From: Paenibacillus kyungheensis
Lineage (GTDB): Bacteria; Bacillota; Bacilli; Paenibacillales; Paenibacillaceae
Length of the DNA stretch: 64,000 nucleotides
Assembly (NCBI RefSeq): GCF_028606985.1
Contig: NZ_CP117416.1
Coordinates: 2,580,001-2,644,000 of the forward strand
Direction of reading: 5' to 3'
In this document: positions 38,730 through 47,187 of the stretch, in pieces
How positions within the stretch are numbered: the first letter of the stretch is position 1
Layout of the letters: every line of letters starts with the position of its first letter
Program-made: the position numbers and the translations under genes
The notes under the pieces: model-generated
The model's input: the letters and a program-made list of their open reading frames with translations, nothing else
Databases searched by the model: none
Told to the model about the DNA's origin: nothing

Positions 38730-41700
38730 ATGTCGAAAAAAATAGAAATCCAAAATGTATATTCGCTTTCCTCTATGCAAGAGGGCATGCTGTTTCACTC
38801 GTTGGTCCATAAGGAAAGTGGCGAGTACGTGCTACAGGCGGAGTTCGACATACACGGATCGATAAATGTAGAGACGTTTCGGAAAAGCCTTCGAATTCTT
38901 GCTAATCGTTATGATATTTTGCGTAGCATTTTTAACTACAAAAAAGCGAGCCGTCCACTGCAAATCGTATTAAAAGAGAGGTCGATTTCTGTTCAGGTAG
39001 AAGATCTTTGCCATCTGGAAGAAGTAGAAAAAACTCAGCAGTTGCAGGTATTCAAACGTGCTGATTTGATTCGCAGTTTTGATTTAACAAAAGATATGTT
39101 GATTCGAACCGCAATCATTCGTACGGAAGAAGATCGATGCAAGCTAATGTTAACATATCACCACATCCTGATGGATGGATGGTGTCTCGGAATTTTATTT
39201 AACGAGTTAACACAAATCTATGACAGTTTGAAAAACAATACAGATCTTCATCTACCTTACGTATATCCTTACTGGATGTATATCAAGTGGGTGGAAGAGC
39301 AAAATAAAGAACAGGCAGAACGTTACTGGGAGCAGTTGCTTGCGGGCTATGAGCAATCAGCTTTGCTACCCCAAGCAGAGGTTCGGCATGATCATGTTCA
39401 ATATCAGTTCCAAAAATATACGTTTAGCTTCGATTTATCTACGACACGGGAATTGACAATGCTGGCGCAACACTCGCAAGTGACGCTATATACGGTCATG
39501 CAGACATTATGGGGCGTTCTGTTGCAAAGGTATAACAATACGACAGACGTTGTATTTGGAGCTGTCGTCTCAGGACGTCCGGCGGATTTGGTGGGCTCAG
39601 AACGAATGGTGGGCTTATTTATTAATACTGTTCCCGTGCGTATTCGTAGGGAAGACAAAGAATCTTTCGCTGAATTGGTTACGAAGGTTCAGTTGCAAAT
39701 GACCGAGGGGAGCCCGTACGAGTATTTCCCGTTGCACAGCATACAAGCGAATACGATGCTAAAGCAAAATTTATTTCAGCATATCATTGTCTATGAAAAT
39801 TATCCTATTCAGCGAGAATTAAGTAGTTCCAACACTACAATAGACGAGCTAGGTTTTGCTGTGAATAATTTTGAAATGCGTGAGCAGACTAATTACGATC
39901 TGAATATCATTTTCGTGCCGGGAGAACTGATGACCGTGACAATGACTTATAACGCTGAAGTCTATTCCAAGGCAGGTGTTCAAGCGATTGAGTCACATTT
40001 AAGTCAGCTGGTTCGCTCCGTGCTGGACAACCCGTCTGCCGAGTTGTCCGATTTGGAAGTGATCACCGTGGCTGAGCGAAAAGCGCAGTTACCTTTCCAC
40101 CACCTTGCGGTCTACCCTGAGCAAGTGACATTATCCGAGCTGTTCGAACAGCAAGTGCAGCGAACCCCCGACACGATTGCCGTTGTCTATGAAGGGGAAA
40201 GCATAACCTACCGTGATCTTAATGCTCGAGCGAACCAACTTGCATATGTACTTCACAGCAAAGGAGCAAAGCCGGACAAATTTGTAGCGTTACTTTTCAG
40301 CCGCTCTATCGATATGATTGTGGCGATCCTTGCCACTTTAAAAGCAGGGAGCGCTTACGTACCCATAGATCCAGCATATCCGGAACAGCGGATACGTTAT
40401 ATGTTGGAGGATAGTCAAGCGGTTTTGTTGCTGGTAGATCCGGAACATCGTCAAGCGGCGTCCTGTTTCGAAGGAACCATCATTCAAATGAATGATCCGG
40501 AGATTACATCTGCTGCGGATTCCGATAGACGGCAAGAAGCAACCGCACAGAATTTGGCTTATGTTATATATACTTCTGGCACGACAGGTATGCCTAAAGG
40601 AGTCATGATTGAGCATCGCAACGTTGTGAGTCTGTTTTTCCATGAAGGCTGTTTATTTGATTTTGGGGCAGACGACGTTTGGACGATGTTTCATTCCTAT
40701 TGCTTCGACTTCTCTGTCTGGGAAATGTATGGGGCGCTTTTGCACGGTAGCAAACTCGTCATTGTACCGGATCAAATCGTCCGTGATCCACAAGGATTTC
40801 TGGAGTTATTACAACAAGAACAGGTGACGATTTTGAACCAGACACCAACGATGTTCTATCACATTATACAAGCGGATGAGAAGCTGTCCAATTTCGATCT
40901 TCGGCTCAGAATAGTTATTTTTGGCGGAGAAGCGCTTGCTCCTTATCAGCTTAAAGGATGGAAAAGAAGGCATCCTCAAATACGTCTGATCAATATGTAT
41001 GGTATTACTGAGACAACCGTACACGTAACCTTTAACGAAATTACGGATGCCGATATTGAGCGTAACTTAAGTAATATTGGATCACCGCTTCCGACGCTGA
41101 GGCTATACATTTTGGATGAGGGTTTGAATCTGCTTCCGCAAGGCGCGCCAGGGGAAATATACGTAGGAGGCGAAGGCGTTGCACGTGGTTATTTGAATCG
41201 GCTTGAGTGGACGAACGAGCGATTTATCTCAAATCCTTATGCCCCCGGCGATATTCTGTATAAGACGGGAGATTTGGGTAAATGGCACCACAATTGGCAA
41301 ATGGAGTATCTAGGACGTGCCGATCAACAGATTAAAGTGCGGGGTTACCGAATTGAAGTAGATGAAATCGAATTTTGTTTGCTCCAGCATGATGCTATAC
41401 AAGAAGTGGTAGTACTAAGCAAAAAAGGCGCCGGAGGCACGGTCGTTCTTTGTTCGTATATCAAGGCAAATCGGACACTCCAATTAGAGGAAATTAGGGG
41501 TTATATCGGGGATAAATTGCCATCGTATATGGTTCCTTCGTTTTTTTATCAGGTGAATACTATTCCTTTGACGACAAATGGAAAAGTTGATCGGCAGGCA
41601 TTATTAGCTTTAGAACATGCAATGGGTACTTCAATAGAGCAAAAGACGGCAGCAACGGATGAGGTTGAGCGGGAACTGTTTGCGATGTGGAAACAGGTGT

Positions 41701-42500
41701 TAGGAGTCGAGCATTTTGGGATACACGATCACTTTTTTGATGTCGGCGGCAATTCTATCCTGCTCATACAAGTTCACAATTTAATAGACAATCGTTATCC
41801 AGGGAAAATGACGATTGCCGATTTATTCACATATTCCACCATTTCCAAACAGAAAGAACTAATTTACCAAACAAGCCGTTCGGAATCATCATCGGTGAAC
41901 ATACAAGGACTGGTACTGCCTTCGAGCTACTATGCAGAGAATGATGAACGAAGAGAAGCTACTCATTACCGCTTCTCTTTGTCAGATGTTCTGTACAATC
42001 AACTTATGTCGATTTCTCGACAGGAGCAAGTGACGATTGTTGAATTGATGCAAGGATTGTTCGTATACGTCCTTTCCGAATTGCTAGAAACTCAAAACAT
42101 ATCGTTACAAATTCTGATGGAAAAAGGTATTTTGCAAATCGGGATTGACTTCCAGTCTGTATCAGATTTTTCAGAGCTGTTCCGTAAAATATCGGATCAG
42201 AAACAGCCTCAGAGCGAGCTTTACAATTACTCGCACCTTAATCAATCTAGACAACAAGCACTTCCAGAAACTGTATATCCAGTGTTCGCTCAATCGACTA
42301 AAGACGACCGTCTTTTGAATTTGACGGACTACTTTGATTTCGGGCTAGAGTGGAGAACTGGTGACAAAGGGGCAGAGTTTATCTTTCACATGGATCATCG
42401 CCGTCTGGATAAAGAAAAAATGCGATCTATATATTCCAAATATGTTGCTTTCCTCAAAGTGTTTGCTGAAAATCAGAAAGCTGTCGTTCGCAAATCCTAA
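38730..42500 (+). CDS. NRPS module C-A(Thr)-PCP with half-condensation tail
   Basis: A 1256-residue single module starting 2 bp after the previous stop. The C domain opens with YSLSSMQEGMLFH and has HHILMDG at 144-150, which suits acceptance from the upstream epimerase. The A domain has A3 from Y614 (YTSGTTGMPKG), and its pocket reads D-F-W-N-I-G-M-V-H-K, the classical threonine code. A5 is MYGITETT instead of the usual MYGPTETT. The PCP serine is S1009. Residues ~1060-1256 are a truncated condensation-like tail resembling that of the Ser NRPS upstream. It is the last synthetase before the accessory enzymes, yet has no thioesterase or reductase, so release must use another protein or chain transfer to a partner encoded elsewhere. 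Confidence 0.94.
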   Translation: MSKKIEIQNVYSLSSMQEGMLFHSLVHKESGEYVLQAEFDIHGSINVETFRKSLRILANRYDILRSIFNYKKASRPLQIVLKERSISVQVEDLCHLEEVEKTQQLQVFKRADLIRSFDLTKDMLIRTAIIRTEEDRCKLMLTYHHILMDGWCLGILFNELTQIYDSLKNNTDLHLPYVYPYWMYIKWVEEQNKEQAERYWEQLLAGYEQSALLPQAEVRHDHVQYQFQKYTFSFDLSTTRELTMLAQHSQVTLYTVMQTLWGVLLQRYNNTTDVVFGAVVSGRPADLVGSERMVGLFINTVPVRIRREDKESFAELVTKVQLQMTEGSPYEYFPLHSIQANTMLKQNLFQHIIVYENYPIQRELSSSNTTIDELGFAVNNFEMREQTNYDLNIIFVPGELMTVTMTYNAEVYSKAGVQAIESHLSQLVRSVLDNPSAELSDLEVITVAERKAQLPFHHLAVYPEQVTLSELFEQQVQRTPDTIAVVYEGESITYRDLNARANQLAYVLHSKGAKPDKFVALLFSRSIDMIVAILATLKAGSAYVPIDPAYPEQRIRYMLEDSQAVLLLVDPEHRQAASCFEGTIIQMNDPEITSAADSDRRQEATAQNLAYVIYTSGTTGMPKGVMIEHRNVVSLFFHEGCLFDFGADDVWTMFHSYCFDFSVWEMYGALLHGSKLVIVPDQIVRDPQGFLELLQQEQVTILNQTPTMFYHIIQADEKLSNFDLRLRIVIFGGEALAPYQLKGWKRRHPQIRLINMYGITETTVHVTFNEITDADIERNLSNIGSPLPTLRLYILDEGLNLLPQGAPGEIYVGGEGVARGYLNRLEWTNERFISNPYAPGDILYKTGDLGKWHHNWQMEYLGRADQQIKVRGYRIEVDEIEFCLLQHDAIQEVVVLSKKGAGGTVVLCSYIKANRTLQLEEIRGYIGDKLPSYMVPSFFYQVNTIPLTTNGKVDRQALLALEHAMGTSIEQKTAATDEVERELFAMWKQVLGVEHFGIHDHFFDVGGNSILLIQVHNLIDNRYPGKMTIADLFTYSTISKQKELIYQTSRSESSSVNIQGLVLPSSYYAENDERREATHYRFSLSDVLYNQLMSISRQEQVTIVELMQGLFVYVLSELLETQNISLQILMEKGILQIGIDFQSVSDFSELFRKISDQKQPQSELYNYSHLNQSRQQALPETVYPVFAQSTKDDRLLNLTDYFDFGLEWRTGDKGAEFIFHMDHRRLDKEKMRSIYSKYVAFLKVFAENQKAVVRKS
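41910..42497 (+). other. Half-condensation-like tail after the threonine PCP
   Basis: About 195 residues resemble the C-terminal lobe of a condensation domain (a helix like LYNQLMSISRQEQVTIVELM and a final FHMDHRRLDKEKMRSI segment) without an HHxxxDG motif. It ends the synthetase. Its resemblance to the tail at 20,072-20,611 suggests a shared docking or release function. Confidence 0.5.
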
Positions 42501-42526
42501 TTCATAAATAATGGTGGTGCTTAATC

Positions 42527-43387
42527 ATGCAAAAAATTGGAGTCATCGGTGCGGGAACGATGGGAATTGGACTTTCACAGTCGCTGGCCCAAGCTGGCTT
42601 AGATGTCGTTCTTGTTGATATTGCAGATCATATTCTTGCTCATTCCAAGAAAGAAATTCAAAAAAATATACGCTTCTCGACTCTTTTTAAAAAAGACCCT
42701 TCGTTGGAAAGTGTAAAGACTGTACTTGGAAGAATTACTTTTACTACAGATTATCATTTACTGAGCGATATCGATTTTCTTGTCGAGAACGTGACCGAAA
42801 AATATGAAACAAAACGTGCACTTTACAAAATGATTGATCCCATTTGTTCTCCAGAATGTGTGTTTGCTATTAATACGTCTTGTATCTCGATAACTAAGCT
42901 CGCAGCTGAGACAAAACGTCCGGATCGGGTGATTGGAATGCATTTCATGAATCCGATTACAATGAAGCAAACCATTGAAGCGATTCGGGGATTTCACACT
43001 TCAGACGAGACTATCGAAAACGCTAAAGCTTTTCTTGCCCGATTTGATAAGAATATGATTCTCGTCAATGATCTACCGGGATTTGTTTCGAACCGCATTT
43101 CCCATCTATTCATGAATGAAGCCGCATTTGTGGTACAGGATCAAGTGGCCGAGCCGAAAGATGTCGATGATATTTTCAAGCAGTGCTTTAATCATGCAAT
43201 GGGCCCGTTGGAAACTGCCGATCTTATCGGTCTCGATACAGTTGTAGATTCACTTGATGTGCTTTACGAAAGTTACCAGGATCCGAAGTATCGCGTTTGT
43301 CCACTGCTACGTAAAATGGTTGAAGCTGGTCTACACGGCCGCAAGAGCGGTCACGGTTTTTACGATTACTCGAACGAGCTGAGTTAA
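42527..43387 (+). CDS. 3-hydroxyacyl-CoA/ACP dehydrogenase, FkbK-like
   Basis: 286 residues with an N-terminal NAD-binding GAGTMGIG loop, INTSCISIT and HFMNP motifs, and the C-terminal helical domain of the 3-hydroxyacyl-CoA dehydrogenase family. In methoxymalonyl- and hydroxymalonyl-ACP pathways, FkbK-type members oxidise a glyceryl-ACP hydroxyl; ZmaG-type members also act on seryl-ACP to give aminomalonate. Its neighbour is an FkbI-like acyl dehydrogenase, which makes that role more likely than fatty-acid degradation. The FkbH-type loader and the dedicated ACP are absent from the window and could lie upstream. ATG start preceded by a GGTGGTG site. Confidence 0.85.
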   Translation: MQKIGVIGAGTMGIGLSQSLAQAGLDVVLVDIADHILAHSKKEIQKNIRFSTLFKKDPSLESVKTVLGRITFTTDYHLLSDIDFLVENVTEKYETKRALYKMIDPICSPECVFAINTSCISITKLAAETKRPDRVIGMHFMNPITMKQTIEAIRGFHTSDETIENAKAFLARFDKNMILVNDLPGFVSNRISHLFMNEAAFVVQDQVAEPKDVDDIFKQCFNHAMGPLETADLIGLDTVVDSLDVLYESYQDPKYRVCPLLRKMVEAGLHGRKSGHGFYDYSNELS

Positions 43388-43426
43388 CAGAATACTTTAT
43401 CTTATTTTAGAAAGGTGTACTTCTAC

Positions 43427-44575
43427 ATGCGATTTGGGCTAAGTAAAAAGCAAGAACAGTTTCAAGAAGAATGTCGTTTGTTTGTCGATCGTGAAGTCAT
43501 GCCACTGGCTAACCAAATGGATCGGCAGGAAAATACTTCCGAAGAATTGATCGCGAGAGTAGCAGAGCAGGGATATCTAGGAGCAGTGGTTCCCAGTATA
43601 TACGGCGGAAGTGAACTTGATTACATGAGTCTCGGACTGATGCATGAACAAATCGGTCGCGGATGCTCTTCTATACGTAGCTTGCTAACCGTTCACGGCA
43701 TGGTGACATTGGCTATCCGCAAGTGGGGAACCGAGCAACAGAAGCAACAGTGGCTTCCTGATTTGGCTACGGGGAGTCTAATCGGTGCATTCGGTCTGAG
43801 CGAGCCCAATGCTGGTGCTGATGCGAAAAGCATCGAGACGACAGCAGAACTGGTAGATGGACGCTATATTCTTAATGGTCGAAAGAAATGGATTACCTAT
43901 GGTCAAATTGCCGATCTCTTTCTAATATTTGCATGCTATGAAGGACAGCCTACTGCTTTCTTGGTGGAGCGTAGCAGCAAAGGTTGCACGACTCATGCAA
44001 TTGAGGGCATTTTAGGAACAAGAGCTTCGATGCTTGCAGAGCTACACATGGAACATTGCGAAGTCCCCATGGAGAATAAGTTGGGGGGAATAGGGCTCGG
44101 GCTATCGTTTGTAGCCACTCACTGTCTAGATTACGGACGATTTTCTATTGCTTTCGGTGCAGTTGGCATTGGACAAGGATGTTTGAACGATAGTCTCGAA
44201 TATACATTAAAGCGCAAGCAGTTTGGCGTTGCTCTTCGTGAACATCAGCTGATTCAAAAAATGATCACTGAGATGACTGTCCATATTGAAGCGGCTCGGT
44301 TACTTTGTATGCAATTAGCTGATTTGGCCGATTCAGGAGATCCCGATTCTATAATTGCTGGCTGGAAAGCGAAGTATTTTGCAACGTCTATATTAGGTAA
44401 AATTACGAGCGATACGGTTCAAATTCAAGGAGCATACGGTTGTAGTATAGACAGTAACGCTCAACGGTATTTCCGTGATGCTAAAATTATGGAAATTATC
44501 GAAGGGACAACCCAAATGCATGAAATGATTATAGCTGCCAATGCCTATACGTCAAATGAATATGAGGTCAAATAA
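43427..44575 (+). CDS. Acyl-CoA/ACP dehydrogenase, FkbI-like
   Basis: 382 residues from the ATG at 43427; the upstream GTG (43415) overlaps the AAAGGTG ribosome site and is less likely. It shows family features: an RSLLTVHGM segment typical of FkbI/AsmI-type enzymes, FGLSEPNAGADA, the FAD-contact region KKWITYG, and IIEGTTQMHEM at the catalytic-loop position. In unusual-extender pathways this enzyme oxidises the aldehyde or hydroxyl stage on an ACP to yield hydroxy- or aminomalonyl-ACP. It lies 39 bp after the FkbK-like gene. General acyl-CoA dehydrogenation is the alternative, but the pairing and location argue for extender supply. Confidence 0.87.
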   Translation: MRFGLSKKQEQFQEECRLFVDREVMPLANQMDRQENTSEELIARVAEQGYLGAVVPSIYGGSELDYMSLGLMHEQIGRGCSSIRSLLTVHGMVTLAIRKWGTEQQKQQWLPDLATGSLIGAFGLSEPNAGADAKSIETTAELVDGRYILNGRKKWITYGQIADLFLIFACYEGQPTAFLVERSSKGCTTHAIEGILGTRASMLAELHMEHCEVPMENKLGGIGLGLSFVATHCLDYGRFSIAFGAVGIGQGCLNDSLEYTLKRKQFGVALREHQLIQKMITEMTVHIEAARLLCMQLADLADSGDPDSIIAGWKAKYFATSILGKITSDTVQIQGAYGCSIDSNAQRYFRDAKIMEIIEGTTQMHEMIIAANAYTSNEYEVK

Positions 44576-44577
44576 AT

Positions 44578-45279
44578 ATGAAGCTGTTTTGTTTCCCATA
44601 CGCAGGAGGATCTGCGACCGTGTATCAGAAATGGAACAAGTATTTAGCCGGCTCAGTTGACCTTTGTCCGGTAGAATTAGCGGGAAGAGGAGTAAGATCT
44701 CGGATTCCCTTGTACAATGACTTTAAAAAGATGGTAGAGGATGTATTTATAAATATAAAACCACAAATTTTAGAAGGTTCATACGCTTTTTATGGGCACA
44801 GTATGGGAGCACGGCTTTCTTTCGAACTGGCAAATCGTATTCTAGAGAGTGGATTAAGCGGTCCTAAGTTTATGTTTATGTCGGGATGCGGTGCTCCGGA
44901 CTTTGAGGCAACCCGGCGACCGTATCATTTGCTTCCATACGATGAATTTAAAGAGAAAGTCGCAGGTTTAGGTGGCATGCCTCCAGAAATATTAAATAAC
45001 GATGATATATTTAACTACTATGAGCCGATCATTCGCTCAGATTTCAAAAATTTGGAGACGCTTACTTTTCGAGCTTCTTATGTTCCTCTTGCTATCGATT
45101 TTGTTCTGATGCACGGTGATCAGGACTCAATTCCATTAGCAAATGTCGAAGCGTGGCGCAACTACACTTCACGATCTTGTCGAATCGAAACATTTAAAGG
45201 GGGTCATTTTTTTATCAATTATCACGAAGAACAAGTAACAGAAGTCATTAAAAGCGTGCTTTTAGGGTATGAAGTATAG
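44578..45279 (+). CDS. Type II (editing) thioesterase
   Basis: 233 residues, normal for stand-alone thioesterases of NRPS/PKS clusters. The N-terminal FPYAGGSA, the nucleophile elbow GHSMG (Ser), GDQDSI (Asp) and GGHFF (His) give a complete triad. It removes wrong or stalled acyl groups from phosphopantetheine arms. The start lies 2 bp after the previous stop, so it is translationally coupled. It might also assist release since no cis thioesterase is visible, but type II enzymes usually edit. Confidence 0.93.
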   Translation: MKLFCFPYAGGSATVYQKWNKYLAGSVDLCPVELAGRGVRSRIPLYNDFKKMVEDVFINIKPQILEGSYAFYGHSMGARLSFELANRILESGLSGPKFMFMSGCGAPDFEATRRPYHLLPYDEFKEKVAGLGGMPPEILNNDDIFNYYEPIIRSDFKNLETLTFRASYVPLAIDFVLMHGDQDSIPLANVEAWRNYTSRSCRIETFKGGHFFINYHEEQVTEVIKSVLLGYEV

Positions 45280-45297
45280 TCGCAAGGAGTGAGCAGA

Positions 45298-46230
45298 TTG
45301 GGACATTCTACAGATAATCTTTTTAAATGGGATAGTAGTCTATTGTCTGAAGTGTTAGTTAAAGAAAAAGTATCTGGCTGTTTGATCAGCATTGACAATG
45401 ATATCGTCTATCAATTTTTTAAAAATAAGAAGATGCAAAAAAAGCAACACAAAGTAAACTCATGTACAAAAAGTGTGACCTCCTGCTTAATCGGCATCGC
45501 ATGGGATCAGGGATATATCCCGGACTTGAGTACGCCAATTGTCGACTACTTTCCATCGTTGTTGGAAGATCGTGATCAGAGAAAACAGCTGATTACGATC
45601 GATGACTTGCTAACAATGACCGCCGGGTTCGATTGGCCGGAAATGGGAGAATGGGGAGGGTGGCCCCATATGATTCACAGTCCGAATTGGGTAAAATATG
45701 TACTTGAAAGGCCTTTAGTTACCGAACCCGGACAGACGATGAATTATAATTCAGGTTGCAGCCAGCTTTTACTCGCTATTTTACAAAAAATGACGAAGCA
45801 AAGAGCTCGTGATTACGCTGTTAATCATTTATTTTCACGGCTCGGGTTCAATGATTTTATCTGGCATGAAGACCCTCAAGGTGTCAATATTGGTGGATTT
45901 GGACTTCATATGACCATTCACGATCTGCATAAGTTCGGCATCTTGTACTTAAACAAAGGAAAATATGGGAAAAAGCGCCTGTTAAGCGAAGAATGGATTA
46001 CTCGTACAACAAAACCTGAGCATTTGACATATTCTGCTTTCGGTCATTACGGACGGCATTGGTGGGTTTCCGAAGCACCCAATATTGGTACCTATTATTT
46101 TGCCATGGGAATGGGAGGGCAGTATTGCTGTATTGTTCCATCTCTAGGGATGAATATCACCATCACAAGCGATACTTACGGCGATACTGTGAAACCGTTA
46201 CAAATCATTAAAAACGTTTTATTACAGTAG
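45298..46230 (+). CDS. Serine hydrolase of the beta-lactamase/PBP fold (class C-like), cytosolic
   Basis: The open frame starts at GTG 45289, but the AAGGAG site overlaps it; TTG 45298 has 8-nt spacing and is preferred, giving 310 residues. It has SCTK as the SxxK nucleophile motif (Ser ~55), YNS as the YxN-like motif (Tyr ~150) and GMGGQ near the end, in the place of the KTG motif, as in esterase/6-aminohexanoate-hydrolase-type members. No signal peptide or membrane helix is visible, which separates it from periplasmic prodrug peptidases such as ClbP and ZmaM. It is the last gene before the terminator. Possible jobs are peptide release or cyclisation like the PBP-type thioesterase SurE, hydrolysis of an acylated precursor, or resistance. 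Confidence 0.85.
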   Translation: MGHSTDNLFKWDSSLLSEVLVKEKVSGCLISIDNDIVYQFFKNKKMQKKQHKVNSCTKSVTSCLIGIAWDQGYIPDLSTPIVDYFPSLLEDRDQRKQLITIDDLLTMTAGFDWPEMGEWGGWPHMIHSPNWVKYVLERPLVTEPGQTMNYNSGCSQLLLAILQKMTKQRARDYAVNHLFSRLGFNDFIWHEDPQGVNIGGFGLHMTIHDLHKFGILYLNKGKYGKKRLLSEEWITRTTKPEHLTYSAFGHYGRHWWVSEAPNIGTYYFAMGMGGQYCCIVPSLGMNITITSDTYGDTVKPLQIIKNVLLQ

Positions 46231-46306
46231 ACATTCAAAGACACATAAAATAAATGAATATACAAGATGCTATCAAACAAAAAAAGGCGTCGATAATAAT
46301 AAATTG

Positions 46307-46355
46307 AACCCTACAAAATGGACGCTTTGAAAAAAGTCATATTGTAGGGTTTTAT
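46307..46355 (+). terminator. Probable terminator of the PKS/NRPS operon
   Basis: AACCCTACAA (46307-46316) pairs perfectly with TTGTAGGGTT (46342-46351), followed by TTTATTT. The 25-nt loop is long. It lies 77 bp after the last biosynthetic stop codon. Confidence 0.65.
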
Positions 46356-46487
46356 TTGTATACCCTAAAGAAAAAAATAAGTAGTGATCAAAACGCATGT
46401 TAAAAAGTTATTTTGTAAGTAAAAAATATATGAGTAACTGATTGGTCACGTATTATAAGCCTATCTAATCGGTGGGTAAAATCATAA

Positions 46488-46565
46488 TCTCGATCTAATA
46501 AAGAGATTGTAGTCATTTAAAAATGATCAAAAATTTATTGGAATCAATAAATGAATTAATGTGAT
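46488..46565 (+). pseudogene. Decayed copy of the XRE-like fragment at 54,923-55,201
   Basis: Translation gives SRSNKEIVVI, a stop, then KMIKNLLESINELM and a stop. This matches the end of the 92-residue fragment near 55,200 (SRSNKEIAVIEKMISNLLESIDELK), with one Glu codon turned into TAA at 46518. Downstream, the phrase CACAAAACTCGTATTT near 46,685 recurs near 55,441, so the duplication extends past the gene. Confidence 0.7.
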
Positions 46566-46940
46566 GCATATATTGTTTACATCTGTAATTTCTAATTCAC
46601 CATGTTCAGATGGTTTTAATATTTTAACAATACATATGAACAAATAAAACTAACTTCAAATTTCAAATCATTAAATCATATACACAAAACTCGTATTTCT
46701 TTTAGTTAAAATAAAATCATATTTAGTCTTATTACATAAGGATATAATTATAATGTGTCATATTATAATTATATTTGAAATAATAAAACAAATTTTAATA
46801 AATAGGTATCTTAAACATGGCTAAAGTATTAAGTGTGGATTTTACCGGATATACTAGCTAGTGTACGGAAAGCTATAGTGATTAATTAACAAAAATAATA
46901 TAATAAATCTCAGATGTTTACGACACTAATATAAAGAATA

Positions 46941-46994
46941 CAACTTACAGTTACAATGTAAGTTGACTTGATATGGATACAGTTTAAAGTATCC
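46941..46994 (+). promoter_or_regulatory. Two tandem palindromes, candidate regulator sites
   Basis: CAACTTACA (46941-46949) and TGTAAGTTG (46957-46965) form perfect 9-bp arms around 7 nt, a geometry like MerR-family operators. Ten bases on, GGATAC and GTATCC (46975-46994) form 6-bp arms around 8 nt. No intact gene lies close enough downstream to be an obvious target. Confidence 0.4.
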
Positions 46995-47187
46995 GTACAA
47001 AAAGAGACCAGCTACTTACGTTATGTCTGAAAGAAGTTTTGGATACGTATGCACATTTTTATTGGTCTAGTCGATTGGTAACCTCACCATTGGATGGGGA
47101 TAGTTGCTAAATCTGAATCCATGGCATGACATATAGCTAACCTATACAGAGCATGTTCAAATTTTTTGAAATACTTAAACCGTTTAA

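Larger units (their letters stand above)
46231..47187 (+). other. AT-rich non-coding stretch after the cluster
   Basis: Apart from the terminator at 46,307, the decayed regulator fragment at 46,488 and the palindromes at 46,941, I see no supported gene. A 14-codon frame at 46,819 (MAKVLSVDFTGYTS) has no ribosome site and is probably chance or a remnant. Confidence 0.7.

Noticed and set aside
40000-40190. Second GC-rich patch at the C-A border of the Thr module as another domain swap
   Set aside because: The rise (34/60 in 40021-40080) fades within ~200 bp and does not span the A domain.
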